A stretch of 64,000 nt of DNA from contig CAWJFP010000040.1 in the NCBI GenBank assembly GCA_963842155.1, forward strand, positions 193,220 through 257,219. The letters are read 5' to 3'. A model generated the notes under the pieces. That model saw only the letters and a list, made by a program, of their open reading frames with translations, was not told the DNA's origin and made no database searches. Positions 36,924 to 45,097 of this stretch are shown here, in pieces. The position numbers were made by a program, and so were the translations under genes. Every line of letters begins with the position of its first letter. Positions within the stretch are counted from its first letter, which is position 1. This DNA is from CAWJFP01 sp963842155 (GTDB lineage Bacteria > Pseudomonadota > Alphaproteobacteria > JACZXZ01).

Positions 36924-38039
36924 CTACGAACTGAATAAGTGGACCAAGTCGTTCCAGGTCGCAAAGATCATCAAGAGCAATATCAAAGTCAGGCCGATCC
37001 GGAAACCGTAATCCTGCGTGCGCGGGCCGAGCGGGCGACGGCGCACTGCCTCGACCGAATAGAACAGAAGATGACCGCCGTCGAGCATGGGAATCGGAAA
37101 GAGGTTAATGAGGCCGAGATTGAGCGACAGCACGGCCAAGAACCATACGGTCGACACCACGCCGCCTTGCGCGACTTCGCCGGACATCTCCGCGATGCGC
37201 AAGGGCCCGCCCAGCTCCTCGGTGGTGCGCACCCCGATGATCATCTGGCCCATCGCCTTGAGCGTGGCGCCGGTGAGGAAAACAGCCTCCTCGCCCGAGC
37301 GCCAAAGCGCGGTGAGCGGGTCGTAGCGGACATAATCGACGCCGCCGCTGCGCAGCCCGAGGCGGCCGATGCGGTATTTATGACCCAGATTGTCGGTCTG
37401 CTCGACCACTTGGGGCGTGGCGTGAAGCGTCACGGCCGATTTGTCGCGCAGTACCTCGATGGCGAGGGGCGCGCCGAGATTGACCTCGACGATCTGTTGC
37501 AGCTGCTGAAAGCGCGTGATGGCGCTGCCGTTGATGGCCGTCACGCGGTCGCCCGGCTCGAATCCCGCCTTGGCGGCCGGGCTGTCGGGCACCACCTGGC
37601 CCACCACGGGCGAGGTGTAGGGCTGACCCACGATGGTGAAGAGGCAGGCGAGCGCCACGAGGGCGAAAAGGAAATTGGCGAAGGGTCCGGCAGCGACGAT
37701 CGCGGCGCGCTTGCCGAGCGACTTATGCTGGAAGGATACCGCGCGCTGCTCGGGCGACATCTCGTCGAGGCCCTCGCTCGGCATGCTCGCGGCATTGGCG
37801 TCGCCGAACATCTTGACGTAGCCCCCGAAAGGGAGAGCGCTGACCTTCCACCGCGTCTGCCGCCGGTCGGTCCAGCCGATGAGCTCGGGCCCGAAGCCGA
37901 TCGAGAACACCTCCACGCGCACGCCCGCCCAGCGCGCCACGAGGAAATGGCCCATCTCGTGCACATAGACGAGCACCGTGAGGACGAGGACGAAAGGGAC
38001 GGCATAGTGCCAGGCGACGGAGAGTAGATGCATCAACAA
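36924..38039 (-). CDS. rseP: RseP-family site-2 zinc metalloprotease
   Basis: Inner-membrane protease that performs intramembrane cleavage of anti-sigma factors in the envelope stress response. The 371 residues carry the zinc motif HEMGH at 27-31 in the first membrane segment. A single PDZ domain lies at about 125-205 (VVPDSPAAKAGFEPGDRVTAING), and the second active-site motif is LFPIPMLDGGHLL near 320. It has one PDZ domain, where E. coli RseP has two. It lies between dxr and bamA as in most proteobacteria. Confidence 0.95.
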   Translation of the reverse strand: MLMHLLSVAWHYAVPFVLVLTVLVYVHEMGHFLVARWAGVRVEVFSIGFGPELIGWTDRRQTRWKVSALPFGGYVKMFGDANAASMPSEGLDEMSPEQRAVSFQHKSLGKRAAIVAAGPFANFLFALVALACLFTIVGQPYTSPVVGQVVPDSPAAKAGFEPGDRVTAINGSAITRFQQLQQIVEVNLGAPLAIEVLRDKSAVTLHATPQVVEQTDNLGHKYRIGRLGLRSGGVDYVRYDPLTALWRSGEEAVFLTGATLKAMGQMIIGVRTTEELGGPLRIAEMSGEVAQGGVVSTVWFLAVLSLNLGLINLFPIPMLDGGHLLFYSVEAVRRRPLGPRTQDYGFRIGLTLILLLMIFATWNDLVHLFSS

Positions 38040-38065
38040 GGTCGGATCCTCATCGCTTCGGGCGG

Positions 38066-39274
38066 TTATTCGGGTCGCGGGAGGCCGGCGACGAGGTTGC
38101 GCGCAACCTCGCGCGCCCCCGCATCGGCCTCGCGCACCTGCGCCAGGCTGGTGAGGGGCGCATTCGCGATGGCCCCGAGCGCATCCTCGACCACCCGCAC
38201 GATGTCGAGGAAACGAATACGGCGCGCGAGAAAGGCCTCCACCGCCATTTCGTTAGCCGCATTGAGGATTGTGGGCGCATTGCCGCCGCTTTGCAAGGCT
38301 CGCCGCGCCACCTGGAGCGCGGGAAAGCGCTCGAAGTCCGGCGGCTCGAAGGTCAACGTGCTGGCGACGGCGAAATCGAGCCGCTTCGACGGCGTCGTCA
38401 TGCGGCTCGGCCAGGCGAGCGCGTAGCCTATCGGCGTCCGCATGTCGGGCGTGCCGAGCTGGGCCAGTACCGAGCCGTCGATATATTCGACCATGCTGTG
38501 CACGACGGACTGGGGATGGATGACGATCTCGATCCTATCCTCGGGCAGCGGGAAGAGGTGCGAGGCCTCGATGACTTCGAGGCCCTTGTTCATCATGGTT
38601 GCCGAATCGACCGAGATCTTCGCGCCCATCGACCAGTTGGGGTGGGCGACCGCCTGCTCGGGCGTGACCCGGCCAAGCTGCGAGCGATCGATGGTGCGGA
38701 AGGGACCCCCGGACGCCGTGAGGACGATGCGCTCGACCGCCTCGGGCCGCGCGAAATCGAAGACCTGGAAGATGGCGCTATGCTCGGAATCGACCGGCAG
38801 CAACGTGGCCCCGGCCCGTTCGATCGCCGCCATGACGATGTCGCCGGCGCAAACGAGCGTCTCCTTGTTGGCGAGCCCCACGATCGCGCCGCGCTCGAGC
38901 GCCGCCAAGGTGCCCTCGAGGCCGGCCGCGCCCACGATGGCCGCCATGACCCATTCGGCCGGCCGGCGCGCGGCCTCGACCACGGCCTCGGGGCCGGCGG
39001 CGACCTCGACGCCGCAGCCCGCGAGCGCGCTCTTGAGCGCCTTGTAATGGGTCGCATCGGCGATCACGGCGAGCTCGGGGCGCAGGCGGCGCGCCTGATC
39101 GGCGAGCCGCTCGACGTTCTTCGCCGCGGTCAGCGCCACGACCTCGAAGCTTGCCGGATCGCGTTCGACGAGATCGAGCGTGTTGCAGCCGACCGAGCCC
39201 GTCGAGCCCAGCACGGTGATGCGGCGCGGGGCCGCTTGCGCGCGCGGCGCATTGCGCTCGATCGTCACCGCCAT
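38066..39274 (-). CDS. dxr: 1-deoxy-D-xylulose 5-phosphate reductoisomerase
   Basis: Second step of the MEP isoprenoid pathway. The 402 residues have the NADPH-binding ITVLGSTGSVGCNTLDL at about 19-35 and GLANKETLVCAGD. The metal and substrate region is VDSEHSAIFQ and TASGGPFR, and NWSMGAKISVDSATMMNKGLE follows in pieces. The ATG at 39274 was chosen because it gives the standard N terminus and overlaps the cdsA stop by 10 bases; open reading upstream of it is just overlap with cdsA in another frame. Its product feeds the uppS gene in the same cluster. Confidence 0.96.
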   Translation of the reverse strand: MAVTIERNAPRAQAAPRRITVLGSTGSVGCNTLDLVERDPASFEVVALTAAKNVERLADQARRLRPELAVIADATHYKALKSALAGCGVEVAAGPEAVVEAARRPAEWVMAAIVGAAGLEGTLAALERGAIVGLANKETLVCAGDIVMAAIERAGATLLPVDSEHSAIFQVFDFARPEAVERIVLTASGGPFRTIDRSQLGRVTPEQAVAHPNWSMGAKISVDSATMMNKGLEVIEASHLFPLPEDRIEIVIHPQSVVHSMVEYIDGSVLAQLGTPDMRTPIGYALAWPSRMTTPSKRLDFAVASTLTFEPPDFERFPALQVARRALQSGGNAPTILNAANEMAVEAFLARRIRFLDIVRVVEDALGAIANAPLTSLAQVREADAGAREVARNLVAGLPRPE

Positions 39275-40089
39275 GCCAGCACACCGCCTCTCGCCGCCAG
39301 CTCGATGAGGGCCACCGCGGGGCCCACCGCCAAGAGACCGTCCACCCGGTCGAACAGGCCGCCATGGCCGGGGATGAGGCCGCTCATATCCTTGACCTGG
39401 AAATGACGCTTGATCGCCAATTCCGCGAGATCGCCGGCCACCGCGAACAAAGCGATTAGAATGCTCAATGCCGCCGCGGGCCCGGGCGAGGCCTGGGTGA
39501 AGATCTCCATGGCCGCCGCCCCCGCGGCCACCGCCGCCAGCACGCCGCCCGCAAGCCCAGACCAGGTCTTGTTGGGGCTCACGCGCGGCCAGAGCTTGGG
39601 GCCGCCGACCAGCCGACCGGCGGCATAGGCGCCGATATCCGTCGCCCACACCACGAGAAACACCCAGAGCATGGTGCGCCAGCCGGCCTCGCCGCGCAGC
39701 CAGACGAGGGACACTGCCGGCAAGCCGATATAGCACGCGCCGACGCCGCGCCAGAACGCGCGCGCCGGGCCCTCGAACCATCCGCTCGCGAGACCCAGGG
39801 CCGCGGCGAGCGCCACCAGCAGCAAGGCGAAGGCCGGGCGATCGAGCGCGGCGAAAGCGATTGCGGCGAGCAGCGGAAGCGCCAGCGCAAGGCCCGTCGG
39901 GCCGAATCCGGCGCCGCCGCACAGCCGGTCCCATTCCCAGGCGAGGGCGGCCGCGCCGAGCGCCACCAGACAGGCGAACGACCCCTGGCTCCAAACGATG
40001 GCGGCGACCGCGAGCGGCGCCAGCACGAGGCCCGAGACGAGCCGCAGGTGCAAGGCGCGCGTGGGATTCTCAGCCACGGCTGGTGCCAT
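39265..40089 (-). CDS. cdsA: Phosphatidate cytidylyltransferase
   Basis: Makes CDP-diacylglycerol from phosphatidate and CTP in the inner membrane. The 274-residue protein has about seven hydrophobic segments and the family signature near the C terminus (AIKRHFQVKDMSGLIPGHGG, then LFDRVDGL). The start at 40089 lies inside the end of uppS (about 20 bases of overlap) and removes a long arginine-rich upstream extension that is only the shifted frame of uppS. Next to dxr and uppS this is the common lipid-precursor cluster. Confidence 0.94.
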   Translation of the reverse strand: MAPAVAENPTRALHLRLVSGLVLAPLAVAAIVWSQGSFACLVALGAAALAWEWDRLCGGAGFGPTGLALALPLLAAIAFAALDRPAFALLLVALAAALGLASGWFEGPARAFWRGVGACYIGLPAVSLVWLRGEAGWRTMLWVFLVVWATDIGAYAAGRLVGGPKLWPRVSPNKTWSGLAGGVLAAVAAGAAAMEIFTQASPGPAAALSILIALFAVAGDLAELAIKRHFQVKDMSGLIPGHGGLFDRVDGLLAVGPAVALIELAARGGVLAWR

Positions 40090-40804
40090 AGCGGCGCTCG
40101 CGTCCGTGAAATTCCTCGATGGCATGCTCGAGATCGGCCTTGCCGAAATCGGGCCACAGCGTGTCGAGGAAGACGAACTCGGCATAGGCCGACTGCCAGA
40201 GCAGGAAATTGGAGAGCCGCCGCTCGCCGCTGGTGCGGATGACAAGGTCGGGATCGGGGATGCCGGCGGTCCACAGGCAGTCGCCGATCGCCGCTTCGTC
40301 GATCTCCTGCGGCGCGCGGCGGCCGGCCTTCGCATCCTCCGCGAGCCGCCGCGCCGCCTGGATGATGTCCTGCCGCCCGCCGTAGGAGAGCGCCACGACG
40401 AGCGTCAGCTTGTCGTTGTCGCAAGTGAGCCTCTCGGCCGCCTCGATCATGCCGACGATATCGGGAGCGAGCTTCGCGCGATCGCCGATCACGGCGAGGC
40501 GGACGCCGTTCTCGTGCAGCGCGGCCACCTCGGCGCGCAGATAGAGCCGCAGCAGCCCCATGAGATCGTCGATCTCCTGCAGCGGCCGGCGCCAATTCTC
40601 CGACGAGAAGCCGAACAGCGTCAGGTAGCCGATGCCGAGCTCGACCGCGCTCTCGACCGTGCGGCGCACGGCCTCGGCGCCGCGCTTGTGGCCGGCCGTG
40701 CGCGGCAGGCCGCGGGCCTTGGCCCAGCGTCCGTTGCCGTCCATCACGATCGCCACATGGGCGAGCGGCGAGGCGGTCGTCGAGGAGGAGCGCAGCGCCT
40801 TCAT
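40070..40804 (-). CDS. uppS: Undecaprenyl diphosphate synthase (cis-prenyltransferase)
   Basis: Elongates farnesyl diphosphate with isopentenyl units to the C55 carrier used for peptidoglycan and polysaccharides. The 244 residues show the N-terminal HVAIVMDGNGRWAKARGLPR with the catalytic Asp. GHKRGAEAVR, FGFSSENWRRP and the C-terminal DLVIRTSGERRLSNFLLWQS follow, all conserved in cis-prenyltransferases. It starts two bases after the frr stop. Confidence 0.96.
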   Translation of the reverse strand: MKALRSSSTTASPLAHVAIVMDGNGRWAKARGLPRTAGHKRGAEAVRRTVESAVELGIGYLTLFGFSSENWRRPLQEIDDLMGLLRLYLRAEVAALHENGVRLAVIGDRAKLAPDIVGMIEAAERLTCDNDKLTLVVALSYGGRQDIIQAARRLAEDAKAGRRAPQEIDEAAIGDCLWTAGIPDPDLVIRTSGERRLSNFLLWQSAYAEFVFLDTLWPDFGKADLEHAIEEFHGRERRYGTSRG

Positions 40805-40806
40805 CG

Positions 40807-41364
40807 TCAGACCTGCATGATCTCCTTTTCCTTCTGCGCGAGCTGCTCGTCGATCTTGGTGATGCAGCCGTCGGTGAGCTTCTGGATCGCGTCCGAGCGC
40901 TTGCGATGCTCGTCCTCGGAAATCTCGCGCTCCTTCTCCAGCCGCTTCAAATGCTCCATCCCGTCGCGGCGCACGTTGCGCACGGCGACGCGCGCCTGCT
41001 CGGCATATTTATGCGCGACCTTGGAGAGCTCGGCGCGCCGCTCGCGGCTGAGCTCGGGGATGGGCACGCGGATCAAGGTCGATTCCGCCTGCGGGTTGAG
41101 GCCGAGGCCCGATTCGCGGATCGCCTTGTCGACCGCCGAGGAGAGCGTCTTGTCCCAGACCTGGACCGTGATGAGCCGCGGCTCGGGCACGCCGATGGTG
41201 GCGACCTGGTTGAGCGGCAGCAGCCCGCCATAGGCGCTCACCTGAATGGGCTCGAGCAAACTCGCCGAGGCACGCCCCGTCCGCAAGCCGCCGAACTCCT
41301 TGCGCAGCACCTCCAAGGCGCCGTCCATGCGCCGTTGCAGGCCCTTGATGTCATGCTCGCTCAC
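40807..41364 (-). CDS. frr: Ribosome recycling factor
   Basis: Splits post-termination ribosomes with EF-G. The 185-residue protein has the family length and its features: the N-terminal RMDGALEVLRKEFGGLRTGRAS, then LNQVATIGVPEPRLITVQVWD, and the long C-terminal helix with RRDGMEHLKRLEKEREISEDE. It follows pyrH by about 50 bases in the classic rpsB-tsf-pyrH-frr order. Confidence 0.97.
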   Translation of the reverse strand: MSEHDIKGLQRRMDGALEVLRKEFGGLRTGRASASLLEPIQVSAYGGLLPLNQVATIGVPEPRLITVQVWDKTLSSAVDKAIRESGLGLNPQAESTLIRVPIPELSRERRAELSKVAHKYAEQARVAVRNVRRDGMEHLKRLEKEREISEDEHRKRSDAIQKLTDGCITKIDEQLAQKEKEIMQV

Positions 41365-41415
41365 GCCAGGCCCCTGTCCGCTGCTCCCGGGAGGTCGATC
41401 GCCGATCCCACTGCG

Positions 41416-42207
41416 TCAATCACTGATCAAGGTGTATTTGCCCCGCCCCCGCACCACCTCGGCGAAGGCGCCGGGATTGTGCAAGGAAAATATCAGGATT
41501 GGAATGTGATTTTCGCGGGTGAGCGCGATCGCCGAGGCGTCCATGACGCGGAGATCGCGCGACAGCACGTCCATATAGTTCAGATGGTCATAGCGGACGG
41601 CGTCCTTCACCTTCACCGGATCGGCCGAATAGACGCCGTCGACCTTGGTGCCCTTGAGCAGCAGGTCGCAGCCCATCTCGGAGGCGCGTAGCGCCGCGGC
41701 CGTATCGGTGGTGAAGAAGGGATTGCCCGTGCCGGCGGCGAAGATCACCACGCGGCCCTTCTCGAGATGGCGGATGGCGCGCCGGCGGATATAGGGCTCG
41801 CAGACGCTTTGCATGGGGATGGCCGAGAGCACGCGCGTCTCGAGGCCCAGCCCCTCGAGCGTGCTCTGCATGGCAAGCCCGTTCATCACGGTCGCCAGCA
41901 TGCCGATATAGTCGGCGCCGGCGCGCGCCATGCCGTGGACGCTGCCCTCGAGCCCGCGGAAGATGTTGCCGCCGCCGATGACGAGGCAGATCTCGACGCC
42001 GAGCGCGTGCACGGCGCGGATATCCTCGGCGATGGCGCTGAGCGTGTCCCAATCGAGCCCGGATTGGCGCTTGCCGAGCAGGGCTTCGCCCGAGATCTTG
42101 AGGAGCACGCGGCGATAGCGGAGCTTGCCCGCGATGGGCTTCCCCTTGCGAGGCTCGCCGCCGCGCGCCGCTTTATGGGCCGGGAGGAGTTTCGCTTTGC
42201 TCGGCAT
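41416..42207 (-). CDS. pyrH: UMP kinase
   Basis: Phosphorylates UMP to UDP; a hexameric amino-acid-kinase-fold enzyme regulated by GTP and UTP. The 263 residues begin with a basic extension of about 28 residues before the conserved YRRVLLKISGEALLG. ICLVIGGGNIFRG, DYIGMLATVMNGLAMQ and FAAGTGNPFFTTDTAAALRA follow. The extension makes it slightly longer than the E. coli enzyme. An internal start could shorten it, but no better ribosome-binding site was seen. It sits between tsf and frr. Confidence 0.96.
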   Translation of the reverse strand: MPSKAKLLPAHKAARGGEPRKGKPIAGKLRYRRVLLKISGEALLGKRQSGLDWDTLSAIAEDIRAVHALGVEICLVIGGGNIFRGLEGSVHGMARAGADYIGMLATVMNGLAMQSTLEGLGLETRVLSAIPMQSVCEPYIRRRAIRHLEKGRVVIFAAGTGNPFFTTDTAAALRASEMGCDLLLKGTKVDGVYSADPVKVKDAVRYDHLNYMDVLSRDLRVMDASAIALTRENHIPILIFSLHNPGAFAEVVRGRGKYTLISD

Positions 42208-42302
42208 GATGGGCTTGCGTTACCTCCGGCTAGCGCCTGCGCCCGCCCTTCCTGGGGCGAGCCGCGCCGAGATTATAGCGCATGCGGCGGCCGGAACCGG
42301 CC

Positions 42303-43223
42303 TCAGCTCGTCATTTGGGCGACTTCCGCCGCCAGGTCATGGCGCGGCTTCTCGATGCCCTCGCCCAGCGCGAAGCGCAGGAAGGAGGCGACGCGCACCG
42401 GCGCGCCGATCGATTTGGACGCCGCCGCCACCGCCTTGGCGACGCTCGTCCCCGGCTCGACGACGAAATCCTGCTCGAGCAGCACGACCTCCTGATAGTA
42501 TTTGCGCAAGCGGCCCTCGAGCATCTTCTGCACGATCTCCTCGGGCTTGCCGCTGGCGCGCGCCTGCTCCGCCAGCACGTTGCGCTCGCGCTCGAGCTGC
42601 GCCGGATCGAGGCTCGCCACGTCGAGCGCCTGGGGATTGGCCGCCGCCACATGCATGGCGAGCTGCTTGCCGAAGGCGGCGAGCTTCGCGCCGTCGCCGG
42701 TCGATTCGAGGGCCACGAGCACGCCGATGCGCCCGAGGCCCGGCGCCACCTGGCCATGGACATAGCTCGCCACCACGCCCTTATCCACCTTGAGCGCGCC
42801 CGCGCGGCGCAAGGCCATATGCTCGCCGATGGTGGCGACGAGGTGGGTCAGCTCCTCCGCGATGGTGCGGCCGCTGGGGTGCTTGCGCGCGGTGATGGCG
42901 TCGAGCGCGCCTTCGAGCTCGACCGCCGCCTGCGTCACCTCGCGCGTGAAGCTCTGGAAGGCCTCGGTGCGGGCGACGAAATCGGTCTCCGAATTGACCT
43001 CGACGAGCGCGCCGACATTGCCCTTGACCGCGGCGCCGACGAGCCCCTCGGAGGCCACGCGCCCGGCCTTCTTCGCCGCCGCGGCGAGGCCCTTCTTGCG
43101 CAGCCAGTCGACGGCCGCCTCGAGCGCGCCGCCGGTCTCGGCCAGCGCCTTCTTGCAGTCCATCATGCCGGCGCCCGTCTTCTCGCGCAGCTCCTTCACG
43201 AGCGTGGCGCTGATCTCGGTCAT
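42303..43223 (-). CDS. tsf: Elongation factor Ts
   Basis: Nucleotide exchange factor for EF-Tu. The 306 residues begin with VKELREKTGAGMMDCKKAL, the UBA-like N-terminal domain and signature, followed by the two dimerisation subdomains (VEVNSETDFVARTEAF; HVAAANPQALDV). Length is typical for alphaproteobacteria. It follows rpsB by 67 bases in one transcription unit. Confidence 0.97.
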   Translation of the reverse strand: MTEISATLVKELREKTGAGMMDCKKALAETGGALEAAVDWLRKKGLAAAAKKAGRVASEGLVGAAVKGNVGALVEVNSETDFVARTEAFQSFTREVTQAAVELEGALDAITARKHPSGRTIAEELTHLVATIGEHMALRRAGALKVDKGVVASYVHGQVAPGLGRIGVLVALESTGDGAKLAAFGKQLAMHVAAANPQALDVASLDPAQLERERNVLAEQARASGKPEEIVQKMLEGRLRKYYQEVVLLEQDFVVEPGTSVAKAVAAASKSIGAPVRVASFLRFALGEGIEKPRHDLAAEVAQMTS

Positions 43224-43290
43224 GGTTCACCTCTTTCCTGAACAGATTGCTCGGTCGAGCCTTCGGGCGCGGCGCGCGGCTTCCCCGCGA

Positions 43291-44148
43291 TCAGGCGTTG
43301 GGCGCGGCCTCTTGCCCTGCTTCGCCGGAGGCGGCCTCGCCCGCCCGGGCGGCCCAGGGCTCTTCGAGCGCGGGCGAGACTTCGTCCTCCTCGCCCGCGT
43401 CGGGCAGCTGCTCCTGCGGGGCTTGCGCCGAGCCGCCGATATCGACGCCCGAGGCGATCATCTGCTCCTGCAGGCCCGAGAGCACGGCGTTCGCCACCAG
43501 CTCGCAATAGAGCCTTATGGCGCGCTGCGAATTGTCGTTGCCCGGAATGGGATGGTCGACGCCCATGGGGTCGGAGTTGCTGTCGATCACCGCGACGACG
43601 GGGATGGCGAGCTTGCGCGCCTCGGCCACCGCGATCGCCTCCTTGTTGGTGTCGATGACGAAGAGGATGTCGGGCAGCCCGCCCATCTCCTTGATGCCGC
43701 CGAGCGCGCGCTCGAGCTTGTCGCGCTCGCGCGTGAGATGGAGCTGCTCCTTCTTGGTGAGGCCGAGCCCTTCCTGGCCGAGCTGCTCGTCGAGCGCGCG
43801 CAGGCGCTTGATCGAATGGGAGATGGTCTTCCAGTTGGTCAGCATGCCGCCGAGCCAGCGGTGATTGACGTAATACTGGCCGCAACGCTTGGCCTCCTCG
43901 GCCACGATGTCGGCGGCCTGGCGCTTGGTGCCGACGAACATGACGCGGCCGTTATTGGCCGCCACGTCGCGCACGACCTGGAGCGCGCGCTGCAACAACG
44001 GCACGGTCTGCTGCAGGTCGATGATATGGATGTTGTTGCGGATGCCGAAGATGAAGGGCGCCATCTTCGGGTTCCAGCGCCGGGTCTGGTGGCCGAAATG
44101 CACGCCCGCCTCGAGCAGCTGGCGCATGGAGAATTGCGGAGTCGCCAT
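43291..44148 (-). CDS. rpsB: 30S ribosomal protein S2
   Basis: Small-subunit ribosomal protein. The 285 residues start with the canonical FSMRQLLEAGVHFGHQTRRWNP in part. HIIDLQQTV, GGMLTNWKTISHSI and VDHPIPGNDNSQRAIRLYCELV follow, the last being a family signature. The C-terminal 45 residues are acidic and low in complexity, longer than E. coli S2 but common in this class. The first gene of rpsB-tsf-pyrH-frr, it has a leader of about 140 bases. Confidence 0.97.
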   Translation of the reverse strand: MATPQFSMRQLLEAGVHFGHQTRRWNPKMAPFIFGIRNNIHIIDLQQTVPLLQRALQVVRDVAANNGRVMFVGTKRQAADIVAEEAKRCGQYYVNHRWLGGMLTNWKTISHSIKRLRALDEQLGQEGLGLTKKEQLHLTRERDKLERALGGIKEMGGLPDILFVIDTNKEAIAVAEARKLAIPVVAVIDSNSDPMGVDHPIPGNDNSQRAIRLYCELVANAVLSGLQEQMIASGVDIGGSAQAPQEQLPDAGEEDEVSPALEEPWAARAGEAASGEAGQEAAPNA

Positions 44149-44294
44149 GGGGTTCGATCCTTTTCCGGTTGCACCGCCGCGGGCCTATGCGCCGGACCAT
44201 CCCAGGGGCTCCTGGGGGAGGCCGGCCACCGGAGCGAGCGACCGGGATTTCTCCCCGACCGACCGCATGCCCGCGTGAGGTTTTAAGTGCGCCT
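44149..44294 (-). promoter_or_regulatory. rpsB leader
   Basis: Between the predicted start site and the rpsB ATG lie about 140 untranslated bases with strong hairpin potential, for example CCCAGG and CCTGGG around a GGCT-type loop (44203-44218 on the plus strand). S2 operons are commonly autoregulated through such leaders in other bacteria. No specific S2-binding element could be identified here. Confidence 0.35.
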
Positions 44295-44323
44295 GAAATA
44301 GCGGCTGGGGCGCGGAAATGCAA
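44295..44323 (-). promoter_or_regulatory. rpsB operon promoter
   Basis: On the minus strand TTGCAT (44323-44318) and TATTTC (44300-44295) are 17 bases apart, a good sigma-70 type promoter for the rpsB-tsf-pyrH-frr group. Beyond it, up to 44504, nothing else was recognised apart from the upstream region of the cupin gene. Confidence 0.6.
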
Positions 44324-44504
44324 GGGGGACGGGGGAGAGGGTCAGGATGGGTTCGTGAGACGCGAAGGCCGATTTGGCCTGCATTGTCGATGGGCTCGGG
44401 CCAGATCGGCCGTGATCGAAGAAGCCCGGCATATTAACATACAACTTGACTGAGCGACCGGGGGCAGCTCAAGCGACCGCCAACTCCAGATAAGGAGGAC
44501 CGCA

Positions 44505-44933
44505 ATGGTCAGAACCCACGAGCCAGGCCAAGCCGTTTTCAGATCGGTCCTGCCCGAAGACATCGACTGGAAGCCGTTCCCGGCCTTCCCACCGGCGGTC
44601 CGACTGGCAGTCCTTGTTGGAGACCCCACTCAACCGGGGCCTTACGTCATCAGAGTCAAGGTGCCGTCCGACGTGAAGCTGATGCCGCACAAGCACCCAG
44701 AAGACCGGATCTACACGGTGATGTCGGGTGTCTTCTATATCGGTCTCGGCGACAAATTCGACGGCGACAATGTGAAAGCCTACCCGCCCGGCTGCCTGGT
44801 TATCTTGCCGGGCAATACCGCCCACTTCCATTGGGCAAAATCCGGGGAGTACGTCACGCAAGTGACGGCGATCGGGCCGCTCGGCCTTGAATATCTGAAC
44901 GCGAAAGACGATCCGCGGAACAACAGCTCTTAG
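44505..44933 (+). CDS. Small cupin-domain protein
   Basis: A 142-residue single-domain cupin with a strong AAGGAGG ribosome-binding site. Motif 1 is visible as MPHKHPEDRIYTVMSGVFYIGLGD (two His, one Glu-like acidic position; quoted parts only matter: HKHPED). Motif 2 is PPGCLVILPGNTAHFHW with a third histidine. This supports a metal-binding beta-barrel. No signal peptide is apparent. The substrate is unknown; cupins of this size are often assigned to stress or small-molecule turnover without proof. It is the first gene of the accessory region, divergent from rpsB. Confidence 0.75.
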   Translation: MVRTHEPGQAVFRSVLPEDIDWKPFPAFPPAVRLAVLVGDPTQPGPYVIRVKVPSDVKLMPHKHPEDRIYTVMSGVFYIGLGDKFDGDNVKAYPPGCLVILPGNTAHFHWAKSGEYVTQVTAIGPLGLEYLNAKDDPRNNSS

Positions 44934-44936
44934 AAG

Positions 44937-45035
44937 AAGTTCGGCGCGCATCCGCGACGATGAGCGCGCTGGCGACGCCTGGGCCGATCCCAGCAGGAGC
45001 TATGACCGGGTCGTGCTGCACAAGGGCGAAATTCC
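44937..45035 (+). pseudogene. Decayed fragment of a methyltransferase paralogue
   Basis: This stretch between the cupin and cyclase genes matches the 5' part of the methyltransferase gene at 47297. The segment 44941-44968 is identical over 28 bases to 47348-47375. A second block (CTGGGCCGATCCC to GTCGTGCTGCACAA, about 44978-45025) matches 47434-47480 with a few changes. About 55 bases present in the intact copy are missing between the blocks. No open frame survives, so it is a relic, not a gene. Confidence 0.8.
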
Positions 45036-45097
45036 ACATTTTCGCCGCGAGGCAGGCGGTGATAGGATCGGCATGAACGATCTCCCGGGGGCCCGCT